Shown: positions 60,304 to 64,000 of the stretch, piece after piece
Numbering within the stretch: the stretch's first letter is position 1
Layout: each line of letters starts with the position of its first letter
Assembly: GCA_015499995.1 (NCBI GenBank)
Contig: JADNRV010000001.1
Span: 1,116,001 to 1,180,000, forward strand
Direction of reading: 5' to 3'
Source: Flammula alnicola
Taxonomy: Eukaryota; Basidiomycota; Agaricomycetes; Agaricales; Strophariaceae
Length of the DNA: 64,000 bases
The notes under the pieces: model-generated
What the model was told of the DNA's origin: nothing
Seen by the model: the letters and a program-made list of their open reading frames with translations, nothing else
Databases searched by the model: none
Program-made: the position numbers and the translations under genes

Positions 60304-60785
60304 ATGTCAGCAGGGGTAATGGCGGCGGCTCTCTCTCAGACGTTCAGACGTCTCCTACCCACCAAAGATCTTCCACCGGTACTAAAAGCGCGATGCGGCA
60401 ACCTTTATGAAGTACTGTCGCGGACACCGACAGGTGGTGTTGGGCTTGAGGTTCATCAAACACGGTGGAATGAAAGGAATATTACGAATTCATACTGGGT
60501 TATAACCCGGTCACAATTCAAACTTCAAGGAACACACGGGAAGGCCTGGGGCCGTCTGTATTGGAAAGGTATGCACATCCGAAGTTGAATCTCCCTCTTC
60601 GGAACGATTCGACCAATTTATTCTCGCATCACACAGGTGTCCTCGTCAGTCCCGCAGACGAGCGTATACCAGGTGCCTTGAAATATACTTGGAAAGAAGG
60701 CCGTTCGATCGCGAAACAATCTCCGTTGGCTGGAAGTGTATCACCCAGAAAATCGAGTACAGAATCCTCACCAAACGTATGCTAG
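60304..60785 (+). CDS. MRPS34: Mitochondrial small ribosomal subunit protein MRPS34-like
   Basis: This is a small protein with a Met-Ala-rich start (MSAGVMAAALSQTFRRLL) and the MRPS34 core SYWVITRSQFKLQGTHGKAW followed by GRLYWKGVLVSP; human MRPS34 has HGKAWGILTFKG at this point. One intron after TGGAAAG joins in phase. ATG 60304 is used, with 60319 as an alternative. The frame reads to TAG at 60783-60785, but a GTATGC donor at 60778 and a CTGCAG acceptor directly before TAA near 60829 offer a stop-only last exon. Confidence 0.8.
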
Positions 60786-61312
60786 CTGCATCCTGCATCT
60801 TCAGTATTCTGACTTGTCTTTCTGCAGTAAACTTCCCTTATCCTGTATTCTATTGTCCGCCTTGAAACCCTGGAAACCACCTTAAAAGTGGTTTGCATCT
60901 CTAATTTCGCCATTCTACAAACGCAAACAATCACTTGCAACATTTAAATATAATGATCACTGGCTACTTTGATTTTCTCGATTTGCCAATCGGTGCAAAT
61001 TCTACGAGCTTGTAAGCAACGACTCTGCTATATTGAAACCAACTCTGTTCAGCAGTCATGACTTCTTCGTCTCCTCCAACAAGCTTTCATTCCTGTCATA
61101 AAGATGGAGCCTTGGGTTAGAACATTTGAAGTTCGACGATACGACGCACAAACAATGTCATCCAATCATGGCTACAAGCAAAAATGCTTTGATACATTTT
61201 TTTGGGCTATTTTGCAAGATTTTGCATCCTCACATCTTGCGAGTTCCATTCGTCACCTTCGCAGTCAGTGGTCATCACCACAGGCAAGCAATTTGAATTA
61301 TATATGGACAGC
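60786..61312. other. Gene-free stretch
   Basis: No gene recognised. A 71-codon plus frame at 61104-61319 has no family resemblance. Confidence 0.35.
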
Positions 61313-61396
61313 CTTGTAAGTGGACATCTGGGACGCCATAGGGGTACTTAGATGGCCAGGAAGGGTCATGCAGCAATCATGGTTGTAATCCATGTT
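61313..61396 (-). pseudogene. Relic of an M43 metalloprotease
   Basis: The minus strand reads NMDYNHDCCM, TLPGHLSTPM, ASQMSTYK, 28 codons without a stop. This aligns with the C-terminal exon of the neighbouring intact protease ([30 protein letters not shown]), with 13 identities over about 28 positions including the Met-turn. No zinc motif was found upstream of it, so the copy is truncated. It lies in the same orientation, about 0.5 kb from the intact gene's stop, as expected for a decayed tandem duplicate. Confidence 0.6.
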
Positions 61397-61922
61397 CAGA
61401 GGGATTACAGCCGCACAGTGCTTGGCATTCATATGATCGCACAGGAGCGCATGCCTCGAAATTTACTTGATTGACCGAAACAGTCCGAGAGAGCGGCGTA
61501 TGATAATTCAACTACCATTCAATGACTCACAGGAAAAGTTGAGACCAAGTGAAATCTCAATCATGTTTTGACTACATATCAATCACTCACTCCAAAGTGC
61601 TATATACTAATAATTGACGAGAGTGGACGCGTTGGCGCTTTCCATCACGGTCTGGATACAAATCAATAATGTTGGCGTGGATAGTACGCTTCTGCATAAC
61701 AGCCGCATGTTCACCCTAATAAGCGTGTGCAAGGAACCACCTGGAGGATGTTCATGCTCAAGGAAGAACCCTGATGCAAAAGGCCAACAAAACTTTATTT
61801 AATTCCAAGGAGGTCTGACAGCATACCGTACATGTTTAGAATACCCATGGCTTCAAGGGGATTTGCTGAGACAGCCAAACCATCCCATGGCTAGTACGTA
61901 TGGAGGGCTGAATAACACAGAT
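61397..61922. other. Stretch between protease relic and protease gene
   Basis: It may hold further degraded parts of the duplicate, but I could not align any. The 62-codon frame at 61614-61802 shows no family resemblance. Confidence 0.35.
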
Positions 61923-63117
61923 TTAGAGTCCACGGTAGGTGGAAATCTGCGAGTTCAGACGAGTGCTTTGTCCAGCAGTAAATTGATTCATGCAGGAATC
62001 ATCGGTGTAATCCATGAAGTTGTCTAAGTGATCGTGCTTCGTAGTTAGCATAATGTAACCTTGGCCTGAAAATTGTCAGACGTACGGATTGGGTCGACGC
62101 CTGTGGTGGAGCAGGTGTCACGGCCCGTCGGGCAACCAAATGCGGCGGAAGCTTCTGCGGGCGTGTCGGAAACTTGGTCTCCAGAGCCAGAGCAACCGCC
62201 CTGGAATGTATGGTATAAGCCAACCCAGTGACCCGCTTCGTGGGTAAGGGTCTACAACAGACATGATTTTTAGGAGGTCAAGAATATTCGATCGTTGGCT
62301 TACCTGGCCGAGGTTGTAAGGCGACGCTGTACCCCCGGGAAGAGAAGAGAACAGGATGACGCAGCCATCGTCGCTGGGGTTGCTGGCATAATCTGAAGGG
62401 AAGGTCGAATATCCGAGAAGACCAGCACCAGCACCGGAGTTGAATCTTTATTTTTATTAGCAAAGAAAATATCGTAGCCAATGGAATAGAAACGTACCCA
62501 ACGGTGTAGACGTTGAGATCTTTTGCGGTACCAGTCCTTAAAGCCGACTTCATCGCGGTTTGCTGCGATGTGCCAGGTCCAACATTGTTGAACCAGCCCG
62601 AGTTCGTGGTGCGAGTGGTACCCGCAAGCACCCAGTTTATACCGGCACTGGCATAAGCTGTGTTCATGACGGTGATCTGATTCGCAATTTGAGAATCGCT
62701 GGGAGAACATATGTCAGGTCATCACTGGGCACATTGAAGAGGTACACATGGCTCGTACGGAACGTTACCGCCAGCGAGGGTCGAGTCCTGCGAAATGACG
62801 TGGAAGTAGACCTATTATGTGGTTAAATTAGCAAGGTGCAGAATATTGCAGACTACACAATAAACTTACGTTGACGGTCTTGGTAGCAGCGACTGCCAAA
62901 GAGTTCGGAACGACCTTGTGTGCTTGGAAGTGGGCTTCAGCAGCAGCAAGCTTCTCGTCGCTGATGGTAGTTCCGCAAACCCTGTAAAAGTACTTAATAA
63001 TGTTCCCAGCGAACGAAAAATCATGTCAACATACCTCCGACTGACGGTCGCGTTCAATGGCGTCGCAAGGACAGCCGATACAGAGAGGATGAAACCGAGC
63101 ACAGTGGAGCTGAACAT
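61923..63117 (-). CDS. Secreted M43 (pappalysin-type) metalloprotease
   Basis: This is an extracellular zinc endopeptidase of the MEP1/cytophagalysin type common in fungi. ATG 63117 starts a signal peptide ([18 protein letters not shown]). A propeptide with [20 protein letters not shown] follows. The mature part has [58 protein letters not shown], the zinc-binding [14 protein letters not shown] (HExxHxxGxxH), [14 protein letters not shown], Cys pairs, and the Met-turn [21 protein letters not shown] is 61923-61925. Eight or so short introns join in phase. All catalytic residues are present. A TATA-like TTTAAAAG lies about 80 bp upstream of the start, near 63195. Confidence 0.92.
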
Positions 63118-64000
63118 GGTTGCGAAAGTGGACGCTGACGAAGATGCAGAAGACTTGTGCAAGTTGAGCATTAATAGCGAAAATTTGAGCCCTTTTAAAC
63201 AGTCCTCCCGACGCTTTAGGAAGTTCAATATTGTGTTCGAGCGTGTGCCAGCTCATGAGATAACAAAGATCAGGAAGAATTGCATGTGGACATTATGGAG
63301 TATAACCTAGTGCAAGTAGATAATGTGAGGCTTGGCAATGGTAAGCACGAGGATTCAGACGTAGAAGACTGCACCGCGTGTTTTGCACAACCAATAAATG
63401 TTGAAATTGAGGATGTATGACCAAAAGATACATGTGAAGCCCAAGCTTTTCGGAGGGCTATACCGAGGGCGGCCGTTATATGCTGCAATAATGCAGTGCT
63501 AGAAGCTTTATCTCAAAGTCTGGCCACGACGTCTTCAACTGTTGGGTTGTTATCTGTATCTAGCGAGATCTAGCGACAGCACTGTACGAGATGGAAGAGC
63601 AGCATGATCAGTTTATTTTTAGTTCGGGGACTTGATGGTGGAAGGGGAGTTATCGGGTTAAAGGTCGTCAGCCTTGTGGGGGACGGAATCAGGTTATTGA
63701 CGAAACAGGATTCATCGACGACGTTGAGACGTGTTGCAGGCTATGATTAGCTATGAACTTCTGACTTCTTGGCAGCAACGAATCCGGTGGTAAGATGAAG
63801 CAGCCTCGCATTTGTGCTGGAACATCATAGAGATCAGCGAAAGGACATCACGTTGACAGACAATACTTATACAAATCACAGAGTCCTTCTGGCATGCGGG
63901 ATTTAAGAACAATATTAATGCGGAGATCGTCGACGCTCCCTGACGCAGTGCGAAAGCATGCCGCATTTCCTAGGAAATCCATTTTGCAAGAAAACAACGT
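63118..64000. other. Upstream flank of the protease gene
   Basis: Only short frames (63270-63488, 63751-63966) without family resemblance. It holds the protease promoter; nothing else recognised up to the window edge. Confidence 0.35.

Noticed and set aside
1..64000. tRNA genes
   Set aside because: Scanned for B-box-like GTTCGA motifs; the ones seen (for example near 1428, 6067 and 19879) fall in coding exons and have no matching A-box or cloverleaf.
1..64000. CRISPR array, operons, bacterial-type elements
   Set aside because: No regularly spaced direct repeats; dense spliceosomal introns show a eukaryotic nuclear genome.
1..64000. Enrichment of ACGCGT sites
   Set aside because: Roughly nine noted by eye against about sixteen expected by chance; only positions with extra structure were kept.

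Overview
The window is nuclear DNA of a filamentous basidiomycete, most likely an Agaricomycete. Almost every gene is cut by many short GT-AG introns of about 50-65 nt, genes are tightly packed on both strands, and the proteins read as fungal housekeeping or regulatory families with Agaricomycete-like Ser/Pro-rich tails. I found no bacterial, viral or plasmid features, no rRNA or convincing tRNA, and no CRISPR array. All exon structures were assembled by eye from splice signals and family conservation, so individual boundaries may be off.

Left third (1-26 kb): ubiquitin-activating enzyme UBA1 (+), a Pcl/G1-type cyclin (-), the STRIPAK subunit FAR11/STRIP (+), a forkhead transcription factor (+), Fe-S assembly factor DRE2 (+), box C/D snoRNP factor BCD1 (+, broken reading frame), Mediator subunit MED18 (-), a large Ser/Pro-rich protein with a possible CUE-like end (+), and the meiotic RING ligase HEI10/CCNB1IP1 (-). 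Middle (27-50 kb): inositol hexakisphosphate kinase KCS1 (-), an AT-rich probably inserted segment feeding into a chimeric gene with a TFIIS N-terminal-like end (+), an FHA-forkhead FHL1-like protein (-), mitochondrial MTP18 (+), eIF2B-delta GCD2 (-), nuclear exonuclease RAT1/XRN2 (+), a conserved protein of unknown role (-), R-SNARE SEC22 (-) and MPO1 (+). Right part (50-64 kb): a short-chain dehydrogenase (-), an unknown protein (-), assimilatory nitrite reductase (+), dUTPase (+), mitochondrial GatC-like and MRPS34-like genes sharing one promoter, a relic of an M43 protease, and a secreted M43 metalloprotease (-).

The genes form no obvious pathway cluster. Several relate to growth and division (cyclin, FAR11, two forkheads, KCS1, HEI10), but this looks like ordinary gene-dense chromosome. 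The most interesting biology I can read is the exon structure of HEI10: its RING finger is spread over five tiny exons, one of 7 nt, with a 13-nt exon just downstream. The second is the AT-rich insertion that seems to supply promoter, start codon and N-terminal half to a conserved gene.

A caution for every user of this sequence: about twenty single-base reading-frame breaks, many beside short homopolymers, interrupt conserved proteins, including the invariant start of RAT1. Their spread over unrelated essential genes points to consensus errors rather than to many pseudogenes, though true decay of BCD1 and nitrite reductase cannot be excluded from one sequence.
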